This document shows positions 1-9,208 of a DNA stretch of 64,000 nucleotides, in pieces. Origin of the DNA: UBA7957 sp965224675 (GTDB lineage Bacteria > Pseudomonadota > Gammaproteobacteria > Granulosicoccales > Granulosicoccaceae); the NCBI GenBank assembly GCA_965224675.1, contig CBDDAA010000004.1, positions 3,162,001 through 3,226,000 of the forward strand, in the 5' to 3' direction. Position 1 is the first letter of the stretch, and each line of letters begins with the position of its first letter. Below the pieces are notes generated by a model. It worked only from the letters and a program-made list of their open reading frames with translations, was not told the DNA's origin and ran no database searches. The translations under genes and the position numbers were made by a program.

Positions 1-1982
1 AAGATGTCGCCTTGCGCTTCATATTTGGCATAATAACCACCGTATCTAATCTCAACCTGTGTATACCGACCATCGGGAGCACTTCGGATCCCATCGAGTT
101 TTAAGGTTATTAAATTTGCACGCTCATTTTCAGTGAGGTTCTCAAGTATAACAATTCCATCACCCTCGATAAATGCAACGATGTCAAGTAAGTTTTTAGA
201 AGTATATTTAATAGCATGGAGTTGCTGAAAAACTTTTGAGGAAAATAAAATATCACTTTGGACGAACTGGTAATCCCCTCTATTCATCCAAACCTGCAAA
301 CCCCCTCCTTCCAGTGAGTATAAAATATCCTTAAAACCGTCACTATTGTAGTCAGCAATCGTGACGTCTTTCACATCTGGGATAGATGCAGAAATTGTTT
401 TTCCATTGAAATGTAAATTTCCAAGGTTGTAGTCTATACTTAAGCCACTGGCTGTAAGGCTTACAATATCAATCCAACCGTCGTTGTCCATATCGGCCCG
501 GCCCGCCCAATAGAATTCCTTATATTGTGTCAGTCGCTCTTCCAATACCCCGTATTTCCCACCCATGTCATCCTGCAAAATAATCTTTGAATGATCTGCC
601 GATACTGCAATAAAGTCGACTGCAATTCTATTTCTTAGATCACTACCCAAAAGTGGGAATGCCAGATTATCGACGGGAGAAGACTTACCCATTTTTAGAT
701 AATCATGAATTTCATCAAATTTTGAATCTCCACGATTTAACCAAACAGTGCTAAAACCATCACCAATAATGTCAGTATCACCATCATGGTCTATATCGGC
801 TGATTGAATGTACCTAAATGATTTTTCACTTAATAACTGAGTTTTGTCAAATGCCAACGCTATCGATTTATCCATGTTTTCTTTACCAGATTTTCTTTTA
901 CCTTTCGCAGACACGGGTTTAGGATTCCTGTCTTTTAACGGTATTAGATATACTCCTGTTTTAGCATTAAGCAAAATTGAATAGGGAGCAGAGCGCCGAA
1001 ACTTCACTAATTGAATATCAATAACATCTGAAATCACGAGTGTCGATATATGCAATTTAAATCCCGCATTTGCATTATTCAACCAAATGCCAATCACGCC
1101 ATTTTCATCTACAACGACAATATCCTGCAGTTTATCCTCATTCACATCGGCAACAGCGAACTTCATTAAATTTTCACCCCGCGTCATATGACTTAGTGTA
1201 AAGTGTGGATTACTTTCATTTGCCTGGAACGGTCTTTTAAGAGATGAAACATCAGAATTAATGGGTTTGGATAATACACTTTCATCTGGATTTATTTCTT
1301 TGCGGGTAAGTCCCAAAGCTCTTTTTAATCGACTGAATTCCTTAAATACCTGTGCTGCTTTGTCCTTGTCCCCACTTTGCTGATGGTATAAATAGAGTTG
1401 ATACATGGCGCCTGTATGGTAAGGATCCAATCGTAATGTTTCGACTATTGCTTGCAAAGCATCTTGTTTTTTCCCCAGCTTTCGATATATATGACTAAGC
1501 TGGTAAAAAGATGACGCTTCATTCGGTCGCAGTTTAGAAGCGGAGATGAACGAAGATAAAGCTGCATCAACATCGTCCTCTACAATCAGTATCAACCCAA
1601 GTACGTAGTGTGGTTGAGCTAAGTTTGGATCCTCTTTAATAGCTTGTAACAAGTATTTTTTTGCGTCACTGATTTTATTTAGCTTCCGGTATATCACCCC
1701 AATATTGTAGGAATCTATAGCATCTGCCCCTTTCAAACCGAGTGCTTTCTCAAATACAGCTAAAGCCTTTTTCTGAGCAATTCCACTTTCATAGTAAGCA
1801 GCACCTTCACTTCGCAACCGAGTAAGTTCTTGCTCGACATCGTCATGGCTTGGATTTGTGTAATCTGCCTGCTTGGCAGTGACTTGCATTGAAAATAAAA
1901 ACATCAGTATAGGAAGTAGTTTGCAGAAATATTTTATCGACACAAACAATTGCTGTTTACTTTTAACACTTTGAAAGTACAT
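1..1982 (-). CDS. TPR + FG-GAP/VCBS + UnbV exported protein, C-terminus cut by window edge
   Basis: I translated this frame by hand; it stays open for about 660 codons and leaves the window at its left edge. The start is the ATG complementary to 1980-1982, with GAGGG about 12 bases upstream. An N-terminal hydrophobic segment (about residues 20-35, MLMFLFSMQ-like) looks like a signal peptide. Residues about 45-230 are tetratricopeptide-like helices (for example AQPHYVLGLILIVEDD and FYQLSHIYRKLGKK). At least four calcium-loop FG-GAP/VCBS repeats follow (DVNEDKLQDIVV, DIDHDGDTDII, DMDNDGWIDIV, DYNSDGFKDIL), then the beginning of an ASPIC/UnbV domain (APDGRYTQVEIRYGG). It is the last visible gene of the minus-strand cluster, about 100 bases after the preceding UnbV gene. 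It differs from its neighbours in carrying TPRs and fewer propeller repeats. Substrate or partner is unknown. Confidence 0.85.
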   Translation of the reverse strand, partial: MYFQSVKSKQQLFVSIKYFCKLLPILMFLFSMQVTAKQADYTNPSHDDVEQELTRLRSEGAAYYESGIAQKKALAVFEKALGLKGADAIDSYNIGVIYRKLNKISDAKKYLLQAIKEDPNLAQPHYVLGLILIVEDDVDAALSSFISASKLRPNEASSFYQLSHIYRKLGKKQDALQAIVETLRLDPYHTGAMYQLYLYHQQSGDKDKAAQVFKEFSRLKRALGLTRKEINPDESVLSKPINSDVSSLKRPFQANESNPHFTLSHMTRGENLMKFAVADVNEDKLQDIVVVDENGVIGIWLNNANAGFKLHISTLVISDVIDIQLVKFRRSAPYSILLNAKTGVYLIPLKDRNPKPVSAKGKRKSGKENMDKSIALAFDKTQLLSEKSFRYIQSADIDHDGDTDIIGDGFSTVWLNRGDSKFDEIHDYLKMGKSSPVDNLAFPLLGSDLRNRIAVDFIAVSADHSKIILQDDMGGKYGVLEERLTQYKEFYWAGRADMDNDGWIDIVSLTASGLSIDYNLGNLHFNGKTISASIPDVKDVTIADYNSDGFKDILYSLEGGGLQVWMNRGDYQFVQSDILFSSKVFQQLHAIKYTSKNLLDIVAFIEGDGIVILENLTENERANLITLKLDGIRSAPDGRYTQVEIRYGGYYAKYEAQGDI

Positions 1983-2085
1983 TGTTATTTTTATCCCTCG
2001 CTTTAGCTTTTCTATTCAGCACTATAAGTGCTTAAAAGAATGTTTTTTGTACGCTTTATACTAACGACGCAATTCTAGGAAAAAC

Positions 2086-3819
2086 CTATTCCGCCCCTCT
2101 TAATTCCAGTTTTTGTAAATCGCTGCCCTCTACCAATTTATATCGGATTCCTGCCTCGACATTTTCAAATGTCTGCTTGTCACCATTACTCCAGATGACG
2201 GCCATTTTTTGTATTTTGGAAATCTTTCCTAATCCTACATGAACAAAAGCAGTGCTTTGTCCCTCATATCCATTGCCTGCATTCGTCTCTCGATAGAAGA
2301 CACCGTCATCGGTATAAAATGTTACTCTTGTGCCGATTCCATCACGATTGCTCTTAGTACCCTGCAAGCGAATCTCAATCCAGTTGCCATTTTTACCTGC
2401 CTGGTTATGATACAATACGGCTTCATGATTAGAATTTATAACATACATATCTTGAGCACCATCATTGTCAAAGTCTGCAATAATAAGCCCCCGTCCATCG
2501 CGAGTATTATCAACACCATGCCGTGCTGCGGTTTCATTGAAAGAATGATTGCCTTGATTATGAAAGAGTCTGTTTTTTTCATTTCCACTAAAACTCATTC
2601 CATCCAATGGCGGCCAGCTCATGGTGTCAGACAAATCAACATCTGAGTCGAGAATTATAGGCATAAGTATATCGATGTACTCCCCTTCTCCACTCGAAAT
2701 AAATCCATTCAAAACATAAAGATCAAGCCAGCCATCATTATCAAAATCTACAAATTTCCCGGCCCATCCCCAATCTGTATCACAGGTTTGAGTCGCCAGC
2801 GAAACGTCTGTAAATGTGAAATCACCATTATTTCGCCATAACATGTTGCATTCATTCAAGAAAGGTTCAGTAATATTGGTTACGTATATATCGAGCCAAC
2901 CATCATTATCGTAATCTCCAAATTCTGCATTCATGCCTTTTCTTGTATCCACCCCGAAAGCATTTTCAGAAATATCGGTGAAGGTTTTGTCACCATTGTT
3001 GCGGTATATTTTATCAGGTCCAAAATCATTGGCCATATACAGATCAACCCAACCGTCTTTATCTAAATCTCCTGTGGCTACAGCCAAAGTCCAACCTGAA
3101 TCATCAAGACCACTTTCTTTTGTTGCATCAATAAAATGACAGTTTCCATCATTACGTAAAAGAGAATTTGTACCTCCATTTCGGGCCGCTTCCCAGCTAT
3201 CATGTAGCAATTTTGTTGTTTTAACGGATGTAAGATCCACATCTGGAAAATAATTACCAAGGTATAGATCAAGATCACCATCTCTATCATAATCCATAGC
3301 AACAACAGCTACAGTGTTCCTTTTAAGCGGTAGTTGTGACTGATCACTGATTTCTTTAAACGTCCCATCTCCATTATTTCGAAAAAGCGCGGAACGTCCG
3401 AAACGTGCAACAAACAAATCCTTATTCCCATCATTGTCACAATCCAAAAACAACGACATTGCAGAAAAATGCTTATCATCATTAAGATCTGCCACTCCTG
3501 CTTGTTTAGCAACCTCTGTAAACGTCAGATCGCCATTATTTTTATATAGAACATTGGGCATTCCTCTAAGGCTGTCAGTAACATAAATGTCCTCAAATCC
3601 ATCATTATTATAATCACCAACAGAGCCTCCGGCTCCTAGTGCTGTAAACCAGGGGCCTAAATTCTTTAGCCGATCATCAACGCTGGGGCCATGATGTCGG
3701 TGGCCAACCCCTGCCGAATCGGTAATATCTTTAAATGCAGGAACTGATTCTTTATCCGCGGAAGCAAGATGACTCCACAAAATCAATACTGCAAGTACAT
3801 TTAATTTGTACAACTTCAT
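2086..3819 (-). CDS. exported seven-repeat FG-GAP/UnbV protein (paralogue 1)
   Basis: A predicted exported beta-propeller protein. After a signal peptide (MKLYKLNVLAVLILWSHLA) come seven FG-GAP/VCBS calcium loops, including DYNNDGFEDIYV, DCDNDGNKDLFV, DYDRDGDLDLYL, DLDKDGWVDLYM, DYDNDGWLDIYV, DFDNDGWLDLYV and DFDNDGAQDMYV, then an ASPIC/UnbV domain at about residues 500-570 (DGIGTRVTFYTDDG ... VHVGLGK). Seven repeats fit a seven-bladed propeller. I chose the ATG at 3819 because it overlaps the upstream stop as ATGA and has GGGA eight bases before it; an in-frame ATG at 3834 is the alternative. Two cysteines, in ECNMLWRNNGD and in the CDTDWGWAGKF segment, recur in both upstream paralogues. The family is known only as extracellular adhesion or calcium-binding proteins, so the molecular role is open. 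Confidence 0.88.
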   Translation of the reverse strand: MKLYKLNVLAVLILWSHLASADKESVPAFKDITDSAGVGHRHHGPSVDDRLKNLGPWFTALGAGGSVGDYNNDGFEDIYVTDSLRGMPNVLYKNNGDLTFTEVAKQAGVADLNDDKHFSAMSLFLDCDNDGNKDLFVARFGRSALFRNNGDGTFKEISDQSQLPLKRNTVAVVAMDYDRDGDLDLYLGNYFPDVDLTSVKTTKLLHDSWEAARNGGTNSLLRNDGNCHFIDATKESGLDDSGWTLAVATGDLDKDGWVDLYMANDFGPDKIYRNNGDKTFTDISENAFGVDTRKGMNAEFGDYDNDGWLDIYVTNITEPFLNECNMLWRNNGDFTFTDVSLATQTCDTDWGWAGKFVDFDNDGWLDLYVLNGFISSGEGEYIDILMPIILDSDVDLSDTMSWPPLDGMSFSGNEKNRLFHNQGNHSFNETAARHGVDNTRDGRGLIIADFDNDGAQDMYVINSNHEAVLYHNQAGKNGNWIEIRLQGTKSNRDGIGTRVTFYTDDGVFYRETNAGNGYEGQSTAFVHVGLGKISKIQKMAVIWSNGDKQTFENVEAGIRYKLVEGSDLQKLELRGAE

Positions 3820-5618
3820 TTTTTTGTTTCCCATGCGAGTTTGATTCCATAGTTACTTTGTACTAATCGGATAATTCGATCCCCTTTAACATGTTTGTAC
3901 TTTTGTTGACTACCATCGGGCCAATTCACAACAAGTTCATCCACTTCTTCAGCCAAACCGAGACCAAAATGCTGTCGAGTCGAACTATTTCCAGCAAAAC
4001 CATTCCCTATGTTAACTTCACGCATCTGAGTGAGAGATCCGCTCTTAGCGTATAACTTTGCACCAACCGCTTCTGTATTAGGTGCGTTTCCAACTAATTC
4101 TATTTCTAGCCAATGACCACCATTTGTATTATTCATATACATATTGGTTTTTGAGTTATTATTTGTAACGAAAATATCAATACGCCCATCATTGTTGAAA
4201 TCAGCTGTGAGTATTGCTCTGGAGTCTTTTGCCAGCTCTAATCCACTTTCTTTTTCACGATGATAACGACCCATTCGATTAGTGAATAGAACATTAGATT
4301 CAGAGGCAGCCAGCCCCATCCCATCAAGCGCAGGCCAAACCTTCGGATTGGAAGGGTCTTCTCCAGAATCCCATATCGCTGGTAACAATATCTCCAGGTA
4401 ATCCTCGTCTTTTTTGCCCGTAAAAAAACCATTAGCTACATAAAGATCAAGCCAACCGTCATTGTTGTAGTCAAAAAACTTACCGCCCCAACCCCATCCT
4501 GTGTCACAAACACCCAACTCTTGTGATACATCTACAAATTCTCCATCACCGTTGTTCTGCCATAGCATGTTGCATTCATACAAAAATTCTTCAGTCACAT
4601 TAGTAACGAATAAATCCATGTCTCCATCATTATCAAAATCACCTGTTTCTGCGTTCATTCCTTTTTTTGTATCTGACCCAATAGAACGATTTGTAATATT
4701 TTCAAAACCTCCTTTTTGATTATTTCTAAATACAATATCTGTCCCATAATCGTTAGCAACATAAATATCCTGCCACCCGTCACCATCAATATCACTATGC
4801 GCGAGTGCCATCGTCCATCCGGTATCTTCAACACCTATTTCTTTCGTTTTATTAGTGAAGGTTCCATCACCATTGTTGACATAAAATATATTACTTCCGC
4901 CATTTCGGGAAACCTCCCAGCTATCGTGTAGAATATTTTTTTCCATATTTTTTAAACTAAACATATTCAAATCCCGGAAATAGCTACCTAAGTAGATATC
5001 AATATCACCATCTCTGTCAAAATCAAATGTTATCGCAGATAACGAGTTGGCATATTCATTTAAACCCGCATGCCTTGTAACATCTTTGAATGTACCATCA
5101 GCCATATTTTTATAGAGTAGTGTTATTCCAAACCTGACTACCAATAAATCCTGCCAAGTGTCACCATCATAGTCAAAAAAAACACCCATTGACGTCACCT
5201 GGTCCGAACTGTTCAGATCAGTGAGTCCTGCCTGTTTAATTACATTAGTAAATGTCATATCACCATTATTTTTAAGCAAGCTGTTGGACATATCACCTCG
5301 GGGATTATTTACAAAAATATCTAACCAACCGTCTTTGTTAAAATCACCAATCGCACCGCCAGATGCACCTGCTGAAACCATCTCCATTATGTGCGCCATA
5401 CGCTTATCAAAAATTGGTGGATAGTGAAGTATTCCCGCACCTGCCTGGTCGGTTACATCAACAAAAACGGGTTCGACAGCGAAGGTTGGTACAATAAACA
5501 AACTAAACAACGATAAGATACCGATTGATATCCCTATTCGATTATGTAGTAACTTATTAATTATATTCTTCGTAATCATTATTTCAGGCTTCTTATTTTT
5601 ACTAAACAAAACCGTCAT
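3816..5618 (-). CDS. exported seven-repeat FG-GAP/UnbV protein (paralogue 2)
   Basis: Second of three tandem paralogues. The N-terminus carries a hydrophobic export segment (IGILSLFSLFIVPTFA). An internal ATG at 5579 (MITKNIINKL) gives a more typical signal peptide than the first ATG and may be the real start; neither has a strong Shine-Dalgarno. Seven calcium loops are visible (DFNKDGWLDIFV, DYDGDTWQDLLV, DFDRDGDIDIYL, DIDGDGWQDIYV, DFDNDGDMDLFV, DYNNDGWLDLYV, DFNNDGRIDIFV), then a C-terminal ASPIC/UnbV domain (TEAVGAKLYAKSG, QHFGLGLAEEVDELV). The paired cysteines ECNMLWQNNGD and CDTGWGWGGKF are kept. It lies 15 bases after the upstream paralogue and overlaps the downstream one by four bases, so the three are almost certainly co-transcribed and translationally coupled. 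Confidence 0.88.
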   Translation of the reverse strand: MTVLFSKNKKPEIMITKNIINKLLHNRIGISIGILSLFSLFIVPTFAVEPVFVDVTDQAGAGILHYPPIFDKRMAHIMEMVSAGASGGAIGDFNKDGWLDIFVNNPRGDMSNSLLKNNGDMTFTNVIKQAGLTDLNSSDQVTSMGVFFDYDGDTWQDLLVVRFGITLLYKNMADGTFKDVTRHAGLNEYANSLSAITFDFDRDGDIDIYLGSYFRDLNMFSLKNMEKNILHDSWEVSRNGGSNIFYVNNGDGTFTNKTKEIGVEDTGWTMALAHSDIDGDGWQDIYVANDYGTDIVFRNNQKGGFENITNRSIGSDTKKGMNAETGDFDNDGDMDLFVTNVTEEFLYECNMLWQNNGDGEFVDVSQELGVCDTGWGWGGKFFDYNNDGWLDLYVANGFFTGKKDEDYLEILLPAIWDSGEDPSNPKVWPALDGMGLAASESNVLFTNRMGRYHREKESGLELAKDSRAILTADFNNDGRIDIFVTNNNSKTNMYMNNTNGGHWLEIELVGNAPNTEAVGAKLYAKSGSLTQMREVNIGNGFAGNSSTRQHFGLGLAEEVDELVVNWPDGSQQKYKHVKGDRIIRLVQSNYGIKLAWETKK

Positions 5619-5633
5619 TAAAAGTATTATGTA

Positions 5634-7391
5634 TTACTTTTCAATAGAGGCGTTACCGCCCATAGACAGGCTATAAAATTTATTTTTTTCCAAACCATCA
5701 AACTCCTGCACCTCTCCATTTGGCCATGTGACTTTGACTGATTTGATAGTCTCTGCTTGACCGATACCAAAATGCATCCTTAAGCTGCTTTGAGCCTCAA
5801 AACCGCTGGCACTCATCACCTCTCGATATTGAGTCAAACCATCAGTACGTAGCTTAATTTTTGCTCCTATGGCGTCAAGATTGATTTTCTCTGCGTCGCC
5901 GATTAGTTTTAATGAAATCCAATTTCCGGTTTGTTTGCTGGTGTTACGATACAAGTCCGGGGTGGCCGCTACATTTGAAACTACAATATCCATTCGACCA
6001 TCAAGATCAAAATCGGCTACAGCGACACCTCTGGAGTCTTTGACACTATCAACACCGGCATCTTTAGCGATATCGATAAAACCATTGTTATCCTGAATAA
6101 AAAGTACATTGTGTTCAGATCCGGCCATACTGTAGCCCTCCATCTTTGGCCATTGATAGGCGTCCCTAAGATCAATATCATCACGAAATATAAAGTCCAT
6201 TAAAATGTCCATATAATCCTTGTCACCGGCGGTGATGAATCCATTCGCAACATAGATATCCTGTAAGCCATCATTGTTGATATCTATAAATTTAGCACCC
6301 CATCCCCAGTCTGTATCACAGGACTTCGTTTCCTGAGATACATCAGTAAAGGTTATATCTCCATTATTTCTCCATAACATATTGCATTCATGCAAATAGG
6401 GTTCGGTCATGTTTGTTACATAAATATCGACAAAACCATCATTGTTGTAATCTCCAAACTCGGCATTCATGCCTTTTTTTGTATCCACTCCAATCGCCGT
6501 AGCCGATATATCCTTAAACTGACCGTTACCCATGTTTCTAAATAATTTGTCCGTACCAAAATCGTTTGCAATATAAATATCCTGCCAGCCATCATTATCA
6601 ATATCGGAGTGTCCTAACGCCATAGCCCAACCGGAATCATCTACATTTGCTTCATTTGTGACATCAGAAAAAGTCTCGTTTCCATTATTGCGAAACAGGT
6701 AATTCCTTCCTGCATTTCGAGCAGTTTCCCATGAATCAAACAACACCTTACTATCAGTTTTCGGGTCATTGAAATCCCCTTCTGGAAAGTAACCACCTAT
6801 ATACAGATCTAAGTCGCCATCATTATCGTAGTCAAATGCAATAGCCGATAGTGCATTGGTTCTTCTTAATAAATTAGCACTTTTCGTAACCTCTTCAAAA
6901 CTCTTACCTGCGTTATTCCTGAAAAGCGATGTTTCCCCAAATCTAAGTAAAAAGAGATCTTTCCAGCTATCCCCGTTATAATCCATCCATAAGGCAAAAG
7001 ACGAGGTTCCAGTCGATTTATCAGAATTGACTTTTGCCACACCCAGTTCTTTCCCTACTTCCGTGAAATTAAAATCACCATCATTGCGGTATAAGTGATT
7101 ATCCTCACCGAGCTTACTGGTTGTAAAATAAATATCATCAAGCCCATCATTGTTATAATCTCCAACTGCTACTCCAGCCCCACCCGCAGTTAGCCACGGC
7201 ATGATATTACCCAGATGAGGTGAAAATTGCGCCCGGTTATGCTTAAAACTAAGGCCAGCCCTTTCTTCATTTCGTTCAAAACTAATATGATATTCTGAGC
7301 CTAACTCACTAATTGAGTTGTTCGCTGCAGCAATGCATCTATCAGACAATGCAATTGCGCATAATATTGTAATTTTAATTAATTTATGCAT
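5634..7391 (-). CDS. exported seven-repeat FG-GAP/UnbV protein (paralogue 3)
   Basis: First in order of transcription of the three tandem paralogues. It has a short signal peptide (MHKLIKITILCAIALSDRCIA), then seven FG-GAP/VCBS loops (DYNNDGLDDIYF, DYNGDSWKDLFL, DYDNDGDLDLYI, DIDNDGWQDIYI, DYNNDGFVDIYV, DINNDGLQDIYV, DFDLDGRMDIVV), then an ASPIC/UnbV domain (DAIGAKIKLRTDG, MHFGIGQAETIKSV). The same cysteine pair is present (ECNMLWRNNGD, CDTDWGWGAKF), as is the diagnostic KKGMNAEFGDY stretch shared by all three. Its ATG overlaps the end of the upstream 350-residue gene by eight bases. The aspartate-rich loops predict calcium-dependent folding outside the cytoplasm. No enzyme motif is seen. Confidence 0.88.
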   Translation of the reverse strand: MHKLIKITILCAIALSDRCIAAANNSISELGSEYHISFERNEERAGLSFKHNRAQFSPHLGNIMPWLTAGGAGVAVGDYNNDGLDDIYFTTSKLGEDNHLYRNDGDFNFTEVGKELGVAKVNSDKSTGTSSFALWMDYNGDSWKDLFLLRFGETSLFRNNAGKSFEEVTKSANLLRRTNALSAIAFDYDNDGDLDLYIGGYFPEGDFNDPKTDSKVLFDSWETARNAGRNYLFRNNGNETFSDVTNEANVDDSGWAMALGHSDIDNDGWQDIYIANDFGTDKLFRNMGNGQFKDISATAIGVDTKKGMNAEFGDYNNDGFVDIYVTNMTEPYLHECNMLWRNNGDITFTDVSQETKSCDTDWGWGAKFIDINNDGLQDIYVANGFITAGDKDYMDILMDFIFRDDIDLRDAYQWPKMEGYSMAGSEHNVLFIQDNNGFIDIAKDAGVDSVKDSRGVAVADFDLDGRMDIVVSNVAATPDLYRNTSKQTGNWISLKLIGDAEKINLDAIGAKIKLRTDGLTQYREVMSASGFEAQSSLRMHFGIGQAETIKSVKVTWPNGEVQEFDGLEKNKFYSLSMGGNASIEK

Positions 7392-8436
7392 TTTCTTTTT
7401 TGCGTTCTTTTATCATTTTATTAAATACGGAATCAAAAATTGATTTATCAGGATACTCAGTGTTTTCAACTTTTGGTTCAAGCGATTGAATAACTTCATT
7501 TATCCAAAGACATTCATTGCAATCATTACTACTAATTGCTCTTTTAAGATGAAATATCGTTTTTGAAATTCTTATTGAAACATTATCCTTAATAACATCG
7601 ATATCTACATGCCCCTTATCGTTATCTACTACTTCGCTTAATGCATTTACATAGCTTCTCGCACTTGCCAGTGATAACAACGCGGATTCTTGAGCGCTGA
7701 TGTGTATATCAGATTTAAAGGTAAACAATTGTACAAATGGAGCACCAGGCAAAAATATGGACTCTAAAGGGAAACGACCGATAGCGTTAAACATTCCATC
7801 AATATATCCGTCTGCATCATCATCCCCTAAATATCCTAAGGCGATTCTTCCAGCCTCCAGAGACCCCGATTGGTTTGTCCCTCCAGGATATCCAAGCTCC
7901 GTTTGTATCGAATAAGGAATCAGACGTGGCTTTGTTGTAAATGTAAAGTCGTTGATTCTGACAATTCCGGCAGGAAAACCGGGGTCAATTGCAATGTCAT
8001 CCTTGATCCACCAATTGAAATCCTCATCACTATAAAAATAGGTATTACCATTATTTGGACCTCCAAGAACAGCAGCAAGCAGCAGATTAAATTGGCCATT
8101 CATTATTACAGCATTTGACATATCTATACTTTCACTAATGAGTGTATTATCTGAAAGCATTCCGTCTACAGTCTTGCCTTGTAATGTCTCTCCAGAAACA
8201 TTTGGCTCCTCGCCCAGGTTATTAACTCCTGCAACAATTCCAGTCAGAAAACTATCCATTTCCAGATTACGTATCCATGCTGTTTTTAGCGTTTGATCCG
8301 GAAAAGGCCCTGGTCCGTATAAGTATCGATTGGTCACTTCAATAGTATTTGCGGCTAGCGCATAACCTATGATCCAATAAAAGGAAAAAGAAGTTATAAT
8401 AAATAAGTTTGTTATCGAATATTTTTTCATTAACAT
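7384..8436 (-). CDS. exported protein of unknown family, about 350 residues
   Basis: I do not recognise the family. From the ATG at 8436 the protein starts MLMKKYSITNLF and has one strong hydrophobic segment ending near YALAANT, so it is exported or anchored. This start has GTGGA six bases upstream; an ATG at 8469 would overlap the upstream gene and add 11 residues without improving the signal peptide. The middle holds one calcium-loop-like motif (DDDADGYIDG) and many Gly/Pro turns, suggesting beta structure. Near the C-terminus is a CNEC pair (SSNDCNECLWIN) and a lysine-rich tail. It sits between a TPR-like exported protein and the FG-GAP/UnbV paralogues, overlapping both, so it probably belongs to the same envelope complex. 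Function unknown. Confidence 0.75.
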   Translation of the reverse strand: MLMKKYSITNLFIITSFSFYWIIGYALAANTIEVTNRYLYGPGPFPDQTLKTAWIRNLEMDSFLTGIVAGVNNLGEEPNVSGETLQGKTVDGMLSDNTLISESIDMSNAVIMNGQFNLLLAAVLGGPNNGNTYFYSDEDFNWWIKDDIAIDPGFPAGIVRINDFTFTTKPRLIPYSIQTELGYPGGTNQSGSLEAGRIALGYLGDDDADGYIDGMFNAIGRFPLESIFLPGAPFVQLFTFKSDIHISAQESALLSLASARSYVNALSEVVDNDKGHVDIDVIKDNVSIRISKTIFHLKRAISSNDCNECLWINEVIQSLEPKVENTEYPDKSIFDSVFNKMIKERKKENA

Positions 8437-8446
8437 TGATAGTCCA

Positions 8447-9208
8447 CTAAAGTTTGTTGGCTCCACCATCTACCAAAAAAGACAATTCAGTATCAAGTCG
8501 TTGATCTGTGTGTCGATATTTTTTTATGTAATCTTTCAACTCAGACTCTTTCATACCCAATCTAGCCTCAAGTTGACTGGATACGAACATATCCGAGCCT
8601 TTTTTGTAAATAGATAAGGCTTCACTAAGTTCATTATTTTTTACAAATGCATCCCCCAAGGCAATATACGCGAGTCCATGATATGGTTTCACTAGTCCCT
8701 TGGGTAGTTTGGAAGATAGTTCAATGCAGAACTCAAGATCTTTCTTCGATCCTGGTAGCTTTCGAAATGAGCGGGGCCAGTGCAAACCATTTACTCCTCG
8801 AATATAGTAAGCGGTCCAATCCTGTTCATCTTGTTTAATAACCGCAGACATATGACTCATGGATCTTGAAGAAAGCCAACCTTGCCGAAAAAGAGAGTGA
8901 CCCGGCACTTTATCAACATATGCCAAAGCAGCGTGATAGCGTAAGTATTTATTTTTTGGTTTAGATTTTACAAGGCCGTTTAGCGAATCAATACACTTAT
9001 CACTCATTTCACTTTTTCTGCAATAATCTCTTAACGTATCACCTGCTAAAATATCATCTGGGTTATAACTGAGTCGTCGCACCAGTTCCTCGTATTGGCT
9101 TTGCGAGAATGGTTCTTTAGTCTCATCCGCTTTGGCAACTGACAGCGGAACAAAAAGTGACGATACAAGAACAGCTACGAGTTTTACAACAGTTTCAATA
9201 TTCATCAT
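8447..9208 (-). CDS. exported TPR-like protein, first gene of the minus-strand FG-GAP cluster
   Basis: A 253-residue protein with a signal peptide (VVKLVAVLVSSLFVPLSVAKA) and a largely helical body with TPR-like spacing, for example KYLRYHAALAYVDKVPG, WTAYYIRGVNGLHWP and AYIALGDAFVKNNELSEAL. Three cysteines lie in the mature part (RDYCRKSEMSDKCID and LEFCIEL). No catalytic motif is visible. It is the promoter-proximal gene of the cluster. The next gene starts close behind its stop, and the 3 kb AT-rich gap lies upstream. Proteins of this kind usually act as protein-protein scaffolds, so I infer an assembly or anchoring role for the FG-GAP proteins; the exact family is uncertain. Confidence 0.78.
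   Translation of the reverse strand: MMNIETVVKLVAVLVSSLFVPLSVAKADETKEPFSQSQYEELVRRLSYNPDDILAGDTLRDYCRKSEMSDKCIDSLNGLVKSKPKNKYLRYHAALAYVDKVPGHSLFRQGWLSSRSMSHMSAVIKQDEQDWTAYYIRGVNGLHWPRSFRKLPGSKKDLEFCIELSSKLPKGLVKPYHGLAYIALGDAFVKNNELSEALSIYKKGSDMFVSSQLEARLGMKESELKDYIKKYRHTDQRLDTELSFLVDGGANKL

Noticed and set aside
2086..7391. Regularly spaced similar DNA segments that could be mistaken for a CRISPR or tandem repeat array
   Set aside because: They are coding repeats for FG-GAP calcium loops, variable in length and sequence, inside intact open frames.
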